A DNA stretch of 64,000 bases from Rhodocyclaceae bacterium (GCA_030824275.1 JAVBXY010000003.1:209715-273714), one strand, 5' to 3'. Positions 1 to 9,248 are shown, counted from the stretch's first letter. The notes: a model not told the origin generated them from the sequence alone. Numbers and translations are program-made.

Positions 1-91
1 TTGCTGCCATCCGCCGAGTCGTCTGGCGACAGGCTCATCCCATGAGCCCCGAGGTCCGCAGAATGTTCTCCATCAACCTGGAGGAATTCTC

Positions 92-172
92 ATGTCTGCC
101 GATCTCGCCGTGTTCTACACCACCACTGTCCTTTGCGCCCTCGGCGCCCTGATGTTGCCGCTGGCCGGATGA
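92..172 (+). CDS. Possible small hydrophobic peptide translationally coupled to addB
   Basis: A 26-codon frame starts with ATG seven bases after a GAGG ribosome-binding site (81-84). Its stop overlaps the addB start in an ATGA arrangement (169-172). The peptide has a polar N-terminus and a hydrophobic stretch with Leu, Ala, Val and Met (residues 13-25), so it could be a tiny membrane peptide, or simply a leader that couples translation into addB. No family is recognised. The 91 bases upstream may include the 3' end of another gene: an open + strand frame crosses 3-150. That cannot be decided from this window. Confidence 0.35.
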   Translation: MSADLAVFYTTTVLCALGALMLPLAG

Positions 173-2880
173 TCCGCGACGACCTGCCCCTGCGTCCGCT
201 CGCCGACCTGCCCGGCGGTGCGGCAACCGTCGTGCTCTGCCCCACGGCCCGACTCGCTGGTGGTTTACGCCGTGCCCATGGCGAAGCCCAGGCGGCGCGC
301 GGCCTTGCAGTGTGGGCGGCGCTGAACGGGGCGACGCCGGCGCAGTGGCTGGATCATCTGGTTTCGTCAGCCCTGCTGCGTGGCGAAGTGCCGGCGGACG
401 CCATGCCCGGCACTTTCCTTACCTGGCCGCAGGAGCGCTGCCTGTGGGAGCAGGCGATTGCCGCTGATGACGCCATCGATGGCGGTGAACTCTTCGACCG
501 CACCGGCATGGCGCTGGCGGCGATGGAGGCGGAAAGCCTGCGCGCCGCCTGGCGTCTCGACGTGCCAGCGGCCATGCAGACCGACGAGTACCGCGCTTTC
601 CTGCGCTGGCGCGAGCGGGAGGCGGAGGCCTGTCGCGCGAGCGGTTGGCGCACGGCGGCGGAGGCCATGGCCTGGCGCATCGAGTGCGTCGCGCGTGGTG
701 TAGGCGGCCTGCCGGCGCGGGTCGGTATTGCCGGCTTCGTCTCTCCCGATCCCGTGCTCTCGCGTCTTTTGCTGGTGTTGGAAGAGCGGGGCGTCGAACT
801 GTTCCGCGTAAAAGTCGGCTCTGACGATACGGCAATGCCGGAGGCTCGTGCCTGCATCGACGCCGACGATGAATGTCGCGCGGCGGCGGCATGGGCGAAG
901 GTGCATTTGTCGGCATCGCCGCAAGCCCGCCTGCGCATCGCCGTCGCCGACTGGCCGGCACGGCGTCGTCTGCTGGAGGCGGCGCTCGACGCGGCCCTGC
1001 ATGGCGATGCCGTGGGCGCCGGCTGGGCCTCGCTGGAACGCGCCTGGGCCGTGGCTGGCGGCACACCGCTGGCCGGGGAGCCGGTGGTGGCGACGGCCTT
1101 GAGCCTGCTGCAACTATTCGCCCATCCGCGCCGCATCGCCCAGGCCGATGTCGGTGCGCTGCTGTGCGCTCCCGGCTGGTCGGCGGACGTGGTTGAGACC
1201 GATGGCCGCGCCCGTCTCGAAGCGGCCCTGCGCGAGCGTCTGCCGCCGGAGTTCTCATTGGATCGCTTGCGCCGCGTCGTGCAGCGCTTGAGCGTGACGG
1301 AGTCCGTGCCGCAACTATCGGCCCATCTCGATGCTCTCGGCGACGCCCAGCGTGCCGCGCCGGGCCGGCAGTTGCCGGGTGCCTGGGGCAAGGCTTTCGT
1401 CACGCTGCTCGACGCCCTTGGCTGGCCGGGCCAGCGCCCGCCATTGCCGGCGGAGCAGGCGGCCGGCGAGCAGTTCCGGGAAGTGCTGGCGGGACTGACG
1501 ACGCTGGATGCCGTGCTCGGTCGTATCGATGCTGGCACGGCCTTGCGTCTGGCGCAGCAGAGCGCCCGCGATCTTTCTTTCGCGCCGCCACGACGCGGTG
1601 CGCCCGCGGTGGAGTTGTGCGGCCTAAACGACGCCCTGGCCGGGCCGGTGGATGGCCTTTGGTTGATGGGCATCAACGAAGGCGCCTGGCCGCCGGCGCC
1701 GCGGCCGAACCCGCTTCTGCCCGCCGAATTGCAGCGGCGGGCCGGCATGCCGCAGTCCCGTGCCGACAGCCTCGCCGAGCAGGCTCGCGAACTGCAAACG
1801 CTGTGGTGCGAGGGTGCAAGCGAGATCATATTTTCCTGGGCCGGCAGTGAGGGCGAACGGGCCTTGCGGCCGAGTCCCTTGCTGACGGATATGGTGCAGG
1901 TCGCGATCCCGGCGATAGACGCGCTACCAGTGGCAGACGAAGAAACATTGGATCGCATCGACGATGCGCGGGCTCCTGCCGTGAGCGATGGCGAGCGCAT
2001 CCGCGGCGGCACGGCGCTCTTGCAGGCGCAAGCTGTGTGTCCGGCCTGGGGTTTCTACCAATACCGGCTTGGTGCCGCCGTGCTGCCAGCGCCGACTTTT
2101 GGCCTCGACGCGCGGGCGCGGGGGGGCTTGTTGCATGGCGCGCTGGAGACCTTCTGGAATGGTCGCGGCCTGGGCGATCTGCTGGCCATGGACGAGACCG
2201 CTCGTGCCGAGGCGATTGCCCTCGCAGTGGCCGCATCGCTGGCAGAGTTCGACCGCGAAGCCATCGACCCCTTGCCACCGCGTCTCGCCTCATTGGAAGG
2301 CGAACGCCTGCGGGCGCTGCTGGCGACCTGGCTGGACATGGAGGCGACGCGCGTGAACTTCCGTGTCGCCGCCTGCGAGGAAAAACATGAACTGAATATC
2401 GAAGGTCTGCCGGTGCGTGTGGTGGTGGATCGCATCGACACATTGGACGACGGCCGTCTGGTCGTCATCGACTACAAGAGCGGACGCAATGTTTCCGCCG
2501 ACAGTTGGGCCGATGCGCGGCCGAGCGAACCGCAGTTACCGATCTACGCCGCGCTGGCCTTCCCCGACAAGGCCGTGGCCGCCGTCGCCCTGGCCCGCGT
2601 CACCAGCGACGATCCGGGCTTCCTTGGCATTGCCGAAAGCGAAGGCCTGCTGCCCGGCGTGAAGTCCCTCGACGGCCAGCGCAAGCGCTATGCGGAAGAT
2701 GAATTCCCCGACTGGACCGCCCTGCGGGAGATATGGGCCGAACGCATCGCCGAGCTGGCCCGCGAGGTGAAGCACGGCGTCGCTGCCGTGGTCTTCGCCG
2801 ACGAGAAGGACATCGAGTATTGCGAAGTGAAGCCGCTGCTGCGGGTCGCCGAGCGCCGGGCACAGTGGGAGGAGCAATGA
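169..2880 (+). CDS. addB: AddB-like PD-(D/E)XK exonuclease subunit
   Basis: This is the 903-aa partner of the AddA helicase-nuclease that follows. The pair would process double-strand DNA ends for recombinational repair, the RecBCD role. The C-terminal RecB-type nuclease motif is visible at about residues 760-772 (VVIDYKSG, with the catalytic D and K). A CPAWGFYQYRLGA stretch, typical of these nuclease domains, precedes it. The N-terminus lacks a clear Walker A, as is common in the betaproteobacterial AddB variant. The start is ATG 169, which overlaps the preceding TGA. A longer upstream frame exists, but the coupled ATG is preferred. Two copies of the dispersed 24-bp element lie in the gene (810-833 and 2077-2100), encoding KVGSDDTA and LPAPTF in different frames. 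Confidence 0.85.
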   Translation: MIRDDLPLRPLADLPGGAATVVLCPTARLAGGLRRAHGEAQAARGLAVWAALNGATPAQWLDHLVSSALLRGEVPADAMPGTFLTWPQERCLWEQAIAADDAIDGGELFDRTGMALAAMEAESLRAAWRLDVPAAMQTDEYRAFLRWREREAEACRASGWRTAAEAMAWRIECVARGVGGLPARVGIAGFVSPDPVLSRLLLVLEERGVELFRVKVGSDDTAMPEARACIDADDECRAAAAWAKVHLSASPQARLRIAVADWPARRRLLEAALDAALHGDAVGAGWASLERAWAVAGGTPLAGEPVVATALSLLQLFAHPRRIAQADVGALLCAPGWSADVVETDGRARLEAALRERLPPEFSLDRLRRVVQRLSVTESVPQLSAHLDALGDAQRAAPGRQLPGAWGKAFVTLLDALGWPGQRPPLPAEQAAGEQFREVLAGLTTLDAVLGRIDAGTALRLAQQSARDLSFAPPRRGAPAVELCGLNDALAGPVDGLWLMGINEGAWPPAPRPNPLLPAELQRRAGMPQSRADSLAEQARELQTLWCEGASEIIFSWAGSEGERALRPSPLLTDMVQVAIPAIDALPVADEETLDRIDDARAPAVSDGERIRGGTALLQAQAVCPAWGFYQYRLGAAVLPAPTFGLDARARGGLLHGALETFWNGRGLGDLLAMDETARAEAIALAVAASLAEFDREAIDPLPPRLASLEGERLRALLATWLDMEATRVNFRVAACEEKHELNIEGLPVRVVVDRIDTLDDGRLVVIDYKSGRNVSADSWADARPSEPQLPIYAALAFPDKAVAAVALARVTSDDPGFLGIAESEGLLPGVKSLDGQRKRYAEDEFPDWTALREIWAERIAELAREVKHGVAAVVFADEKDIEYCEVKPLLRVAERRAQWEEQ
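810..833 (-). repeat. Dispersed 24-bp element, copy 1 (in addB)
   Basis: Reverse-oriented degenerate copy with GAGCC instead of GCGCC in the core. It is read as KVGSDDTA in AddB. Confidence 0.7.
2077..2100 (+). repeat. Dispersed 24-bp element, copy 2 (in addB)
   Basis: Forward copy: GCCGT, then GCTGC, then CAGCGCCGACTTTT. It is read as LPAPTF in AddB. Confidence 0.85.
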
Positions 2881-5800
2881 TCGACAGCTTGCTCAAGCAG
2901 GATGCCGCCCACCGCCTGCGCGCGCTGGAGATGGCCTCCTTTATCGTCGAAGCCCCCGCCGGCGCCGGCAAGACGGAGCTGCTGACCCAGCGCTACCTGC
3001 GCCTGCTGGCGACGGTGGAAGAGCCCGAGGAAATCATCGCCATCACCTTCACCAACAAGGCTGCCGGCGAGATGCGTGAGCGCATCGCCGAAAGTCTGGC
3101 GATGGCACGTAACGGCGATCTACCGGAGGCGCCACACAAGCGCATCACCTTCGAGCTGGCGACGGCGGCCCTGGCCCGCTCTGCCGAACTCGGCTGGCAG
3201 ATCGAGGCCCAGCCGGGCCGCCTGCGCCTGACCACCATCGACGCGCTCTGCGCCAGCTTGGCGCGGCAGATGCCCTATCTGTCGCGCTTCGGCGCGCAGC
3301 CCGCTGTGGCCGAGGAGGCCCAGCGGCATTACGAGGAAGCGGCCCGACGTGCGCTGGATCATCTCGAAAGCGATGGCGAGATGGCCGAGGCCGTGGCCGT
3401 CGCCCTGGCCCATCTTGACAACGACACGGCGCGGCTGGCGCGCTTGCTGGCGCAGATGCTGGCGCGGCGCGAGCAGTGGCGGGAGATAGCATCCCTAGAT
3501 CACCCCGAATCCGCCATCGTCGAAGCCCTGGCCGAAATGGTCGGCGAGGAACTGACCCATGTCGCCGAGGCTCTCGGTTTCGGCATCCAGGCCCAGGCCA
3601 TGCCGCTCGCCCGTTACGCTGCCGACAATCTTGGCGGCGGGCCCTTGCAGGGTTGGACCGAGCCGCTGGGCAATGGTCCCGACGATCTGCCGCGCTGGCG
3701 AGCGCTGAGCGATTTCCTGCTGACCAAGGAGGGCGAGCGGCGCAAGCAGGTCACGGTCAAGAACGGTTTCCCCGCCGACGACAAGCCGCGCAAGGCGGCG
3801 ATGATGGAACTGCTGGCGGCCCTCGATGAGCACGCCGTGGCGGGACTGCGCCGGTTGCGCGATTTACCGACCACCGACCATGCCGATGACGAAACCGTGC
3901 GCGCGCTGGTGCGCCTGTTGAAGCTGGCGGCGGCGGAGTTGTGGCTGGTCTTCCGCGAGCGCGGCGAGGTGGATTTCGGCGAGCTGGCGGCGCGGGCCAT
4001 CGATGCCCTGGGTGATGATGCCGCGCCCTCCGAGCTGGGCCTGCGCCTCGACTATCGCATCCGCCATCTGCTGGTGGATGAATTCCAGGACACCAGCCCG
4101 ATGCAGATCGATCTGCTGGCGCGGCTCACCGCCGGCTGGCAGCCCGGTGACGGCCGCACGCTGTTCGCCGTCGGCGATCCCATGCAGTCCATCTACCGTT
4201 TCCGCAAGGCCGACGTGGGCCTTTTCCTGCGTGTCGCCGAGACGGGCATCGGCGCCCTGCGCCTTGAAAAGCTGCGCCTGTCGCGCAACAACCGCTCGCA
4301 CCCGGAAGTGGTGGGCTGGATCAACGCCCAGTTCCCCGCCGTCTTCCCCGGCGCCGACGATCCCCTGCGCGGCGAGATTCGTTACCGGCCCTTCGTCGCC
4401 ACCCGCGATGCGGCCGCCGATGCCGGTGTCTTCGTCCATCCGGTGCTGGCGGAGGAGGACAAGGAGCGGCAGGAGGCGCAGCGCATCATCGCCATCATCG
4501 CTGCCGAATGGCAGGCCGATCCGCAGCGGCGCATCGCCGTGCTGGTGCGCGCCCGTGATCATCTGTCGGCTTTGGTGGCGGCGATTCGCCGCGATGCTGC
4601 CGACTGGCGTTTTTCGGCCATGGAGATCGAGCCGCTGGTGGGCCGGCAGACGGTGCAGGATCTGATTTCCCTGACCCGCGCCCTGCATCATCGCGCCGAC
4701 CGCCTGCACTGGCTGGCGGTGCTTCGCGCGCCCTGGTGCGGGCTGACGCTGGCCGATCTGCACGCGCTGGCCGGCGACGATCACAAGTCGACAATCTGGT
4801 CGTTGATGAACGACGCCGTGCGCGCGGCGCGACTCTCGGCCGATGGTCAGGCGCGACTGGCTCATGTACGGAATGTGCTGGCCGAGGCACTGGCCGGGCA
4901 GGGGCGACAGGGCCGCCGGCGCTGGGTCGATGATGTCTGGAAAAAACTCGGCGGGCCGCGCTGTACTGGTGAAGCCGGTCTTGCCGATGCGGCGGCTTTC
5001 TTCCGGCGACTCGATGTCCTCGATGCCGCCAGCCGTTTTGCCGTCGATAGCCTTGAAGACGACATGGGCCGGCTGTTCGCCGCCGCCGATGCGCAGGCCG
5101 ACGGCCGCCTGCAATTGATGACCATCCACAAATCCAAGGGCCTCGAATTCGATACCGTGATCCTTCCCGGCCTGCATCGAGAGCCTTCGGGCCGCGACAC
5201 GCCGCTGCTGGCCTGGGACACATTCCCGCTGGCTGGGGGCGAGCGCCTGGTGGCGGCCCCCGTCAATCGTCGACGCGGCAAATCCGTCGAGCCGACGGCC
5301 TACGATTTTCTCCAGCGCATGGAGCGCGAGCGCAGTCGCAACGAGGAGGCGCGCGTGCTCTACGTCGCCGCAACGCGGGCGGTGCGGCGATTGCATCTGG
5401 TCGGTGTAACTGCGCCGAAAGACGAGGGCGGTGTGGCTACGCCGCGTGCTGCTTCCCCCTTGGGCCGCTTGTGGCCGGCGCTGGAGGCGGAGTTCGTTGC
5501 CGCCGCATCCACCGCCGTCCCACCAGAGCCGACTTTTGACGACGGCAACGAACTCGCCCACTTCGTGCCGCAATTGCTGCGCCTGAATGCGCCTGCCGTA
5601 CCCGTTGCCTGGCAGGCGCCGGCCATCGTTGCCGCGCCGTCATTGCAGCGTGACGACACCGCCGATGCTCTCGCTGCGGCAGTCGGCACGTTGGTCCACG
5701 CCTGTCTGGAACAAATCGCTGCCGCGCCGGAGACCTGGACTGCGGCCCGCCTTGACGGCATGCGTCCCGCCTACGAGCGCTGGCTCGGCAGCCGAGGCTG

Positions 5801-6200
5801 GCCTTCGGCGCAAGCGAAGGAGGGTGCGACCCGCGCCGCCGCCATGCTGGCGACCACCGTGGCGAGCGAGGACGGCCGCTGGGTTCTGCGCCGGCGCGAG
5901 GCAAGCACGGCGGAACTGGCCCTGTCAAAAGTCGGCGCTGGCGGGACGGCGAATACACAGGTACTCGACCGCAGTTTCATCGAGGACGGCGCGCGCTGGA
6001 TCATCGACTGGAAGACGGCTTTCCTCGGCGTCGATGCGAACATCGCACGGCTGCAAGGCCACGCCGAGCGCTATCGCAGCCAGCTCGAAGCCTATGCTGC
6101 GCTCTTTGCTGGCGAGGGTCTGCCGCTACGGTTGGCGGTGTTCTACGTCGCCCATGGCGTGCTCGCCAGACTGGAATACAATCCTTCCTTTGACCAATAA
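2877..6200 (+). CDS. addA: AddA-like UvrD-family helicase/nuclease
   Basis: An 1107-aa ATP-dependent helicase with a C-terminal nuclease domain, partner of AddB. Walker A is APAGAGKTE with K32. The Walker B/DEAD-type box is DEFQDTS (D401). Other UvrD/RecB helicase motifs are visible, including QSIYRFRKADV, the IHKSKGLEFD motif near residue 755 and YVAATRA. The C-terminal RecB nuclease motif IIDWKT has D1044 and K1046. ATG 2877 overlaps the addB stop by four bases, so the two subunits are translationally coupled. Two copies of the dispersed element fall in the linker before the nuclease domain. The family's usual length is about 1100-1250 aa, so the gene looks intact. Confidence 0.92.
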   Translation: MIDSLLKQDAAHRLRALEMASFIVEAPAGAGKTELLTQRYLRLLATVEEPEEIIAITFTNKAAGEMRERIAESLAMARNGDLPEAPHKRITFELATAALARSAELGWQIEAQPGRLRLTTIDALCASLARQMPYLSRFGAQPAVAEEAQRHYEEAARRALDHLESDGEMAEAVAVALAHLDNDTARLARLLAQMLARREQWREIASLDHPESAIVEALAEMVGEELTHVAEALGFGIQAQAMPLARYAADNLGGGPLQGWTEPLGNGPDDLPRWRALSDFLLTKEGERRKQVTVKNGFPADDKPRKAAMMELLAALDEHAVAGLRRLRDLPTTDHADDETVRALVRLLKLAAAELWLVFRERGEVDFGELAARAIDALGDDAAPSELGLRLDYRIRHLLVDEFQDTSPMQIDLLARLTAGWQPGDGRTLFAVGDPMQSIYRFRKADVGLFLRVAETGIGALRLEKLRLSRNNRSHPEVVGWINAQFPAVFPGADDPLRGEIRYRPFVATRDAAADAGVFVHPVLAEEDKERQEAQRIIAIIAAEWQADPQRRIAVLVRARDHLSALVAAIRRDAADWRFSAMEIEPLVGRQTVQDLISLTRALHHRADRLHWLAVLRAPWCGLTLADLHALAGDDHKSTIWSLMNDAVRAARLSADGQARLAHVRNVLAEALAGQGRQGRRRWVDDVWKKLGGPRCTGEAGLADAAAFFRRLDVLDAASRFAVDSLEDDMGRLFAAADAQADGRLQLMTIHKSKGLEFDTVILPGLHREPSGRDTPLLAWDTFPLAGGERLVAAPVNRRRGKSVEPTAYDFLQRMERERSRNEEARVLYVAATRAVRRLHLVGVTAPKDEGGVATPRAASPLGRLWPALEAEFVAAASTAVPPEPTFDDGNELAHFVPQLLRLNAPAVPVAWQAPAIVAAPSLQRDDTADALAAAVGTLVHACLEQIAAAPETWTAARLDGMRPAYERWLGSRGWPSAQAKEGATRAAAMLATTVASEDGRWVLRRREASTAELALSKVGAGGTANTQVLDRSFIEDGARWIIDWKTAFLGVDANIARLQGHAERYRSQLEAYAALFAGEGLPLRLAVFYVAHGVLARLEYNPSFDQ
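5514..5537 (+). repeat. Dispersed 24-bp element, copy 3 (in addA)
   Basis: Forward degenerate copy with core CAGAGCCGACTTTT. It is read as VPPEPTF in AddA. Confidence 0.65.
5927..5950 (-). repeat. Dispersed 24-bp element, copy 4 (in addA)
   Basis: Reverse copy with an exact GCGCCGACTTT core. It is read as KVGAGGTA in AddA. Confidence 0.85.
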
Positions 6201-6215
6201 CGAGTGGAGAAAGCC

Positions 6216-7148
6216 ATGTCCAACGGGAAATACCGCCTGGTGACGCGCAGTGATTTCGACGGCCTCGCCTGTGCCGTGCTGCTCAATGAACTGGACCTGA
6301 TCGACGACATCAAGTTCGTCCATCCGAAGGACATGCAGGACGGCAAGATCGAGATCAGCGCCAACGACATCACCACCAACCTGCCCTTCGTCCCCGGCGT
6401 GCATCTGGCCTTCGACCACCACCTGTCGGAGACCTTCCGTAATCCCGGCGAACGGCCCAACCACATCATCTATCCCGACGCCCCCTCGGCGGCTCGTGTC
6501 GTGTTTGAGCACTATGGCGGTAAAGCTCGTTTCCCGGCCTTCTTCAACGAAATGATGGAAGCGGTGGACAAGGGCGATGCCGCCCAGTTCAGCCGCGACG
6601 AAATCCTTGATCCCAAGGGCTGGGTGCTGCTCAACTACCTGATGGATTCGCGTACCGGCCTCGGCCGCTTCCGCGAGTTCCGCGTCAGCAACTACCAGCT
6701 GATGATGGATCTGATCCAGTACTGCCGCAATCACGGCATCGACGACATCCTCGCCCTGCCCGACGTCAAGGAGCGCGTGGATCTCTACTTCGATCACGCC
6801 GAAAAGTCCAAGGAACAGATCAAGCGTTGCACCACGGTGCACAAGAATCTGGCCGTCCTCGACCTGCGCAACGAAGAGACGATCTACGCCACCAACCGTT
6901 TCATGATCTACGCGCTCTTCCCCGAGACCAACATCTCCATCCACATCCTGTGGGGCGTGCAGAAGCAGAACACGGTCTTCGCCACCGGCAAATCCATCCT
7001 CGACCGTTCCTCCACCACCAACGTCGGCGAGCTGATGCTCAAGTACGGCGGTGGCGGCCACGAAGCGGCCGGCACCTGCCAGATCGACAACGACAAGGCG
7101 GCTGCGGTACTCAAGGAACTGATCGCCAAGATCAATGCCGACGGCTGA
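6216..7148 (+). CDS. DHH/DHHA1 family phosphoesterase
   Basis: A 310-aa protein with the DHH phosphoesterase signature: the first metal motif SDFDGL (D13, D15), the DHH triad in AFDHHLSE (D67-H69), and a C-terminal DHHA1 motif GGGGHEAAG near residue 280. The family contains oligoribonucleases, pAp/c-di-AMP hydrolases and exopolyphosphatase-like enzymes, and the substrate here cannot be told from sequence alone. ATG 6216 is chosen over the in-frame GTG 6204 because GGAG (6206-6209) is spaced six bases before it. The gene follows addA by 15 bases and overlaps the next gene by 14, so it is probably part of the same transcript. Confidence 0.85.
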   Translation: MSNGKYRLVTRSDFDGLACAVLLNELDLIDDIKFVHPKDMQDGKIEISANDITTNLPFVPGVHLAFDHHLSETFRNPGERPNHIIYPDAPSAARVVFEHYGGKARFPAFFNEMMEAVDKGDAAQFSRDEILDPKGWVLLNYLMDSRTGLGRFREFRVSNYQLMMDLIQYCRNHGIDDILALPDVKERVDLYFDHAEKSKEQIKRCTTVHKNLAVLDLRNEETIYATNRFMIYALFPETNISIHILWGVQKQNTVFATGKSILDRSSTTNVGELMLKYGGGGHEAAGTCQIDNDKAAAVLKELIAKINADG

Positions 7149-8415
7149 TCCGATCCAGTCGGCGCGGGACCTGCTCGACTACATCGACGCCAGTCCCAGC
7201 CCCTGGCACGCGGTGGCGACCTCGCGGCAGCGCCTGCTGGCGCGGGGTTACACCGAACTGGAAGAAACGCAGCGCTGGTCGCTGACGTCAGGCGGACGCT
7301 ACTTCGTCACGCGCGGCGACTCTTCGCTGATCGCCTTCGTCCTCGGCCAGCAGCCCCTGGCCGAATCCGGCCTGCGCATGATCGGCGCCCACACCGATTC
7401 GCCCGGCCTGCGCGTCAAGCCCAAGGCGCCGCACACCTGCGATGGCGTCATGCGTCTCGGCGTCGAGGTGTATGGCGGGCCGATCCTCGCCACCTTCGCC
7501 GACCGTGATCTCGGCCTCGCCGGCCGCGTGCATCTGCGTGACGGCACGGTGCGCCTGTTGCATATCGACAAACCCCTGCTGCGCCTGCCCAATCTGGCCA
7601 TCCACATGAACCGCGAGGTCAACGAGTCCGGCCTCAAGTTCAACAAGCAGACCGAACTGCCGCTGCTCCTCGGCATCGCCGAAGAAGGCAAAAGCGCCGA
7701 ACAGGTTTTCGCCACCGCCCTCGGCGTCGACGGCAATGACATCCTGAGTTGGGAGCTGGCCGTCTGCGACACCCAGAAGGGCAGCCTGTGGGGTCCGCAG
7801 GAAGAATTCATCGCCAGCAGCCGGCTCGACAATCTCGCCTCCTGTCATGCCGCACTGAGCGCGCTGCTGGCCGTGGATCAGTCGCAAGCCACCGCCGTCT
7901 GCGCCTTCTTCGACCACGAAGAGGTCGGCAGCGAAAGCGCCGTCGGTGCCGGCGGCAGCTTCGTCGCCGATGTCGTCGCCCGCATCGCCGCCGCCACCGG
8001 GCTGGACGAAGAGGACCGCCGCCGCGCGCTGGCAAAAAGTTTCTTCGTCAGCGCCGACATGGCCCACGGCTGGCACCCGAATTTCCCCGCCGCCTACGAA
8101 CCCCAGCATCGCGTCATGGTGAATGGCGGCCCCGTTATCAAGCACAACGCCAACCAGCGTTACAGCACCGGTGCCGACACGGCCGCCCGCTTCATCGGCC
8201 TGTGCGAAAAGGCCGGCGTGCCCTGGCAGCAATACGCCCACCGCACCGACCTCGGCTGCGGCAGCACCATCGGCCCCATCGTCGCCGCGCGATTAGGCAT
8301 GCCCAGCGTCGACGTCGGCAACCCCATGTGGGCCATGCACAGTCTGCGCGAGAGCGCGGGGGCGCTGGATCATGGGCGGATGATTGCGGTGATGGGTGAG
8401 GCGCTGGCGAGCTGA
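7135..8415 (+). CDS. M18 family aspartyl-type aminopeptidase
   Basis: A 426-aa cytoplasmic metallo-aminopeptidase of the M18 family. It removes N-terminal residues, preferentially acidic ones, from peptides. Metal-site motifs are GAHTDSPG (H86, D88), FDHEEVGSES (catalytic and ligand Glu at 262-263), SADMAHGWHPN and a late TDLGCGSTIGPI segment, all in the family order. The start overlaps the DHH gene by 14 bases. Length and motifs indicate an intact enzyme. Confidence 0.9.
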   Translation: MPTADPIQSARDLLDYIDASPSPWHAVATSRQRLLARGYTELEETQRWSLTSGGRYFVTRGDSSLIAFVLGQQPLAESGLRMIGAHTDSPGLRVKPKAPHTCDGVMRLGVEVYGGPILATFADRDLGLAGRVHLRDGTVRLLHIDKPLLRLPNLAIHMNREVNESGLKFNKQTELPLLLGIAEEGKSAEQVFATALGVDGNDILSWELAVCDTQKGSLWGPQEEFIASSRLDNLASCHAALSALLAVDQSQATAVCAFFDHEEVGSESAVGAGGSFVADVVARIAAATGLDEEDRRRALAKSFFVSADMAHGWHPNFPAAYEPQHRVMVNGGPVIKHNANQRYSTGADTAARFIGLCEKAGVPWQQYAHRTDLGCGSTIGPIVAARLGMPSVDVGNPMWAMHSLRESAGALDHGRMIAVMGEALAS

Positions 8416-8432
8416 GTTGCTTTCCTGGGCGG

Positions 8433-8470
8433 CGCCGGCCTGGTTGCCGTGTCATCAGCGCCGACTTTCG
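8433..8470 (+). repeat. 38-bp direct repeat, left copy, containing dispersed element copy 5
   Basis: The 24-bp element lies at 8446-8469. Thirteen further bases to its left (CGCCGGCCTGGTT) are identical to the copy at 9113-9150. The two 38-bp units differ at two positions and bracket higBA in direct orientation. Confidence 0.85.
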
Positions 8471-8483
8471 AGGTGCTGCCCGT

Positions 8484-8516
8484 CTTGACAAGTGTCAATA
8501 GACTATTTACAGTCAA
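8484..8516 (+). promoter_or_regulatory. higBA promoter/operator region with palindromes
   Basis: A TTGACA box (8484-8489) is the left half of a TTGACA-AG-TGTCAA palindrome (8484-8497). A second inverted repeat, GACT-(6)-AGTC (8501-8514), follows just before the higB start. Overlapping -35 and palindromic sites fit autorepression by HigA, as is known for this family. The -10 is not obvious. Confidence 0.55.
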
Positions 8517-8519
8517 TCC

Positions 8520-8789
8520 ATGATTCGTGGCTTTCGGCACAAGGGACTTGCGCAGTTCTTCAAGACGGGCAGCAAGGCCGGCATACAGCCTTCGCACGCA
8601 ACCCGGCTGCGTCTGCAACTGGCCAAGCTGGATGGCGCCAAGTCACCCGCCGACATGGGCTTGCCCGGCTGGAAATTGCATCCCCTGACTACCGGGCATT
8701 GGTCGGTCTGGGTCAATGGAAACTGGCGGCTCACCTTTGACTTCGAAGGTGAGGATGCCGTGCTGGTGGACTATCGGGACTATCACTAG
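8520..8789 (+). CDS. higB: HigB-type toxin (RelE/ParE superfamily)
   Basis: An 89-aa protein of the HigB toxin family, ribosome-dependent mRNA interferases. It begins MIRGFRHKGLAQFF and has the typical LHPLTTGHWSVWVNGNWRLTF core and the C-terminal VDYRDYH. Toxin precedes antitoxin, the order usual for hig modules. Only 10 bases separate it from higA. It sits in a short accessory patch bracketed by 38-bp direct repeats. Confidence 0.88.
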   Translation: MIRGFRHKGLAQFFKTGSKAGIQPSHATRLRLQLAKLDGAKSPADMGLPGWKLHPLTTGHWSVWVNGNWRLTFDFEGEDAVLVDYRDYH

Positions 8790-8799
8790 GAGCAAAGAG

Positions 8800-9105
8800 A
8801 TGACGCGCATGCACAACCCACCCCATCCCGGGGAAGTCCTGAGGGATGGCGTGTTCACCGGCACCGGCATCACTGTGACCGACTTTGCCCGCCGCATCGG
8901 CGTCACCCGAGTCACGCTCTCGAACGTGCTCAATGGCAAGAACGGGGTCAGCGCCGACATGGCGGTGCGCCTCACTGCCGCGCTCGGCGGCAGCGCGGAA
9001 TCCTGGCTGCACATGCAGGCGCAGTACGATCTCGCGGCGTCGGAAAAAGCGTTGAAGAAGGTGCTGGCGAAGATCGAGCCGCTGGATATCCCCGAAGCAG
9101 CCTGA
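8800..9105 (+). CDS. higA: HigA-type XRE antitoxin
   Basis: A 101-aa antitoxin and autorepressor. The HigA hallmark HPGEVLRD lies near the N-terminus, followed by an XRE helix-turn-helix (about residues 27-70, DFARRIGVTRVTLSNVLNGKNGVSADMA). ATG 8800 is chosen because GGAG (8789-8792) precedes it at normal spacing; the frame is open further upstream into higB. It neutralises HigB and should bind the palindromes before higB. Confidence 0.9.
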   Translation: MTRMHNPPHPGEVLRDGVFTGTGITVTDFARRIGVTRVTLSNVLNGKNGVSADMAVRLTAALGGSAESWLHMQAQYDLAASEKALKKVLAKIEPLDIPEAA

Positions 9106-9112
9106 TCGCCAA

Positions 9113-9150
9113 CGCCGGCCTGGTTGCCGTGTCACCGGCGCCGACTTTCG
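9113..9150 (+). repeat. 38-bp direct repeat, right copy, containing dispersed element copy 6
   Basis: The 24-bp element is at 9126-9149, with the same 13-base left extension as at 8433. It lies eight bases after the higA stop. Confidence 0.85.
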
Positions 9151-9194
9151 GAGTGGTTGCCATGCTTTCGAGTCTGCCAAAAAAAATATAAATC

Positions 9195-9248
9195 CAAGCT
9201 GACCCTTTGTCGTTCCACGCTAGTGATAGTGCGAACCTGGCCCCTTTG
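9195..9248 (-). repeat. Two short AAAGGG-type repeat fragments
   Basis: On the - strand, CAAAGGGTCAGCTTG (9195-9209) and CAAAGGGGCCAGGTTCGC (9231-9248) resemble the AAAGGG(G)TCAG-type motifs at 15414-15440, 35566-35585 and 35950-35980. They may be remnants of a REP-like or IS200-like repeat family. They are short, so the call is tentative. Confidence 0.35.

Noticed and set aside
1..91. 3' end of an upstream gene
   Set aside because: An open frame crosses the region, but no domain or clear stop relation to the next gene could be shown, so it is not listed as a feature.
354..2012. Long - strand open frame (552 codons) opposite addB
   Set aside because: Arginine/serine-rich shadow of a high-GC gene; addB on the + strand has clear nuclease motifs.
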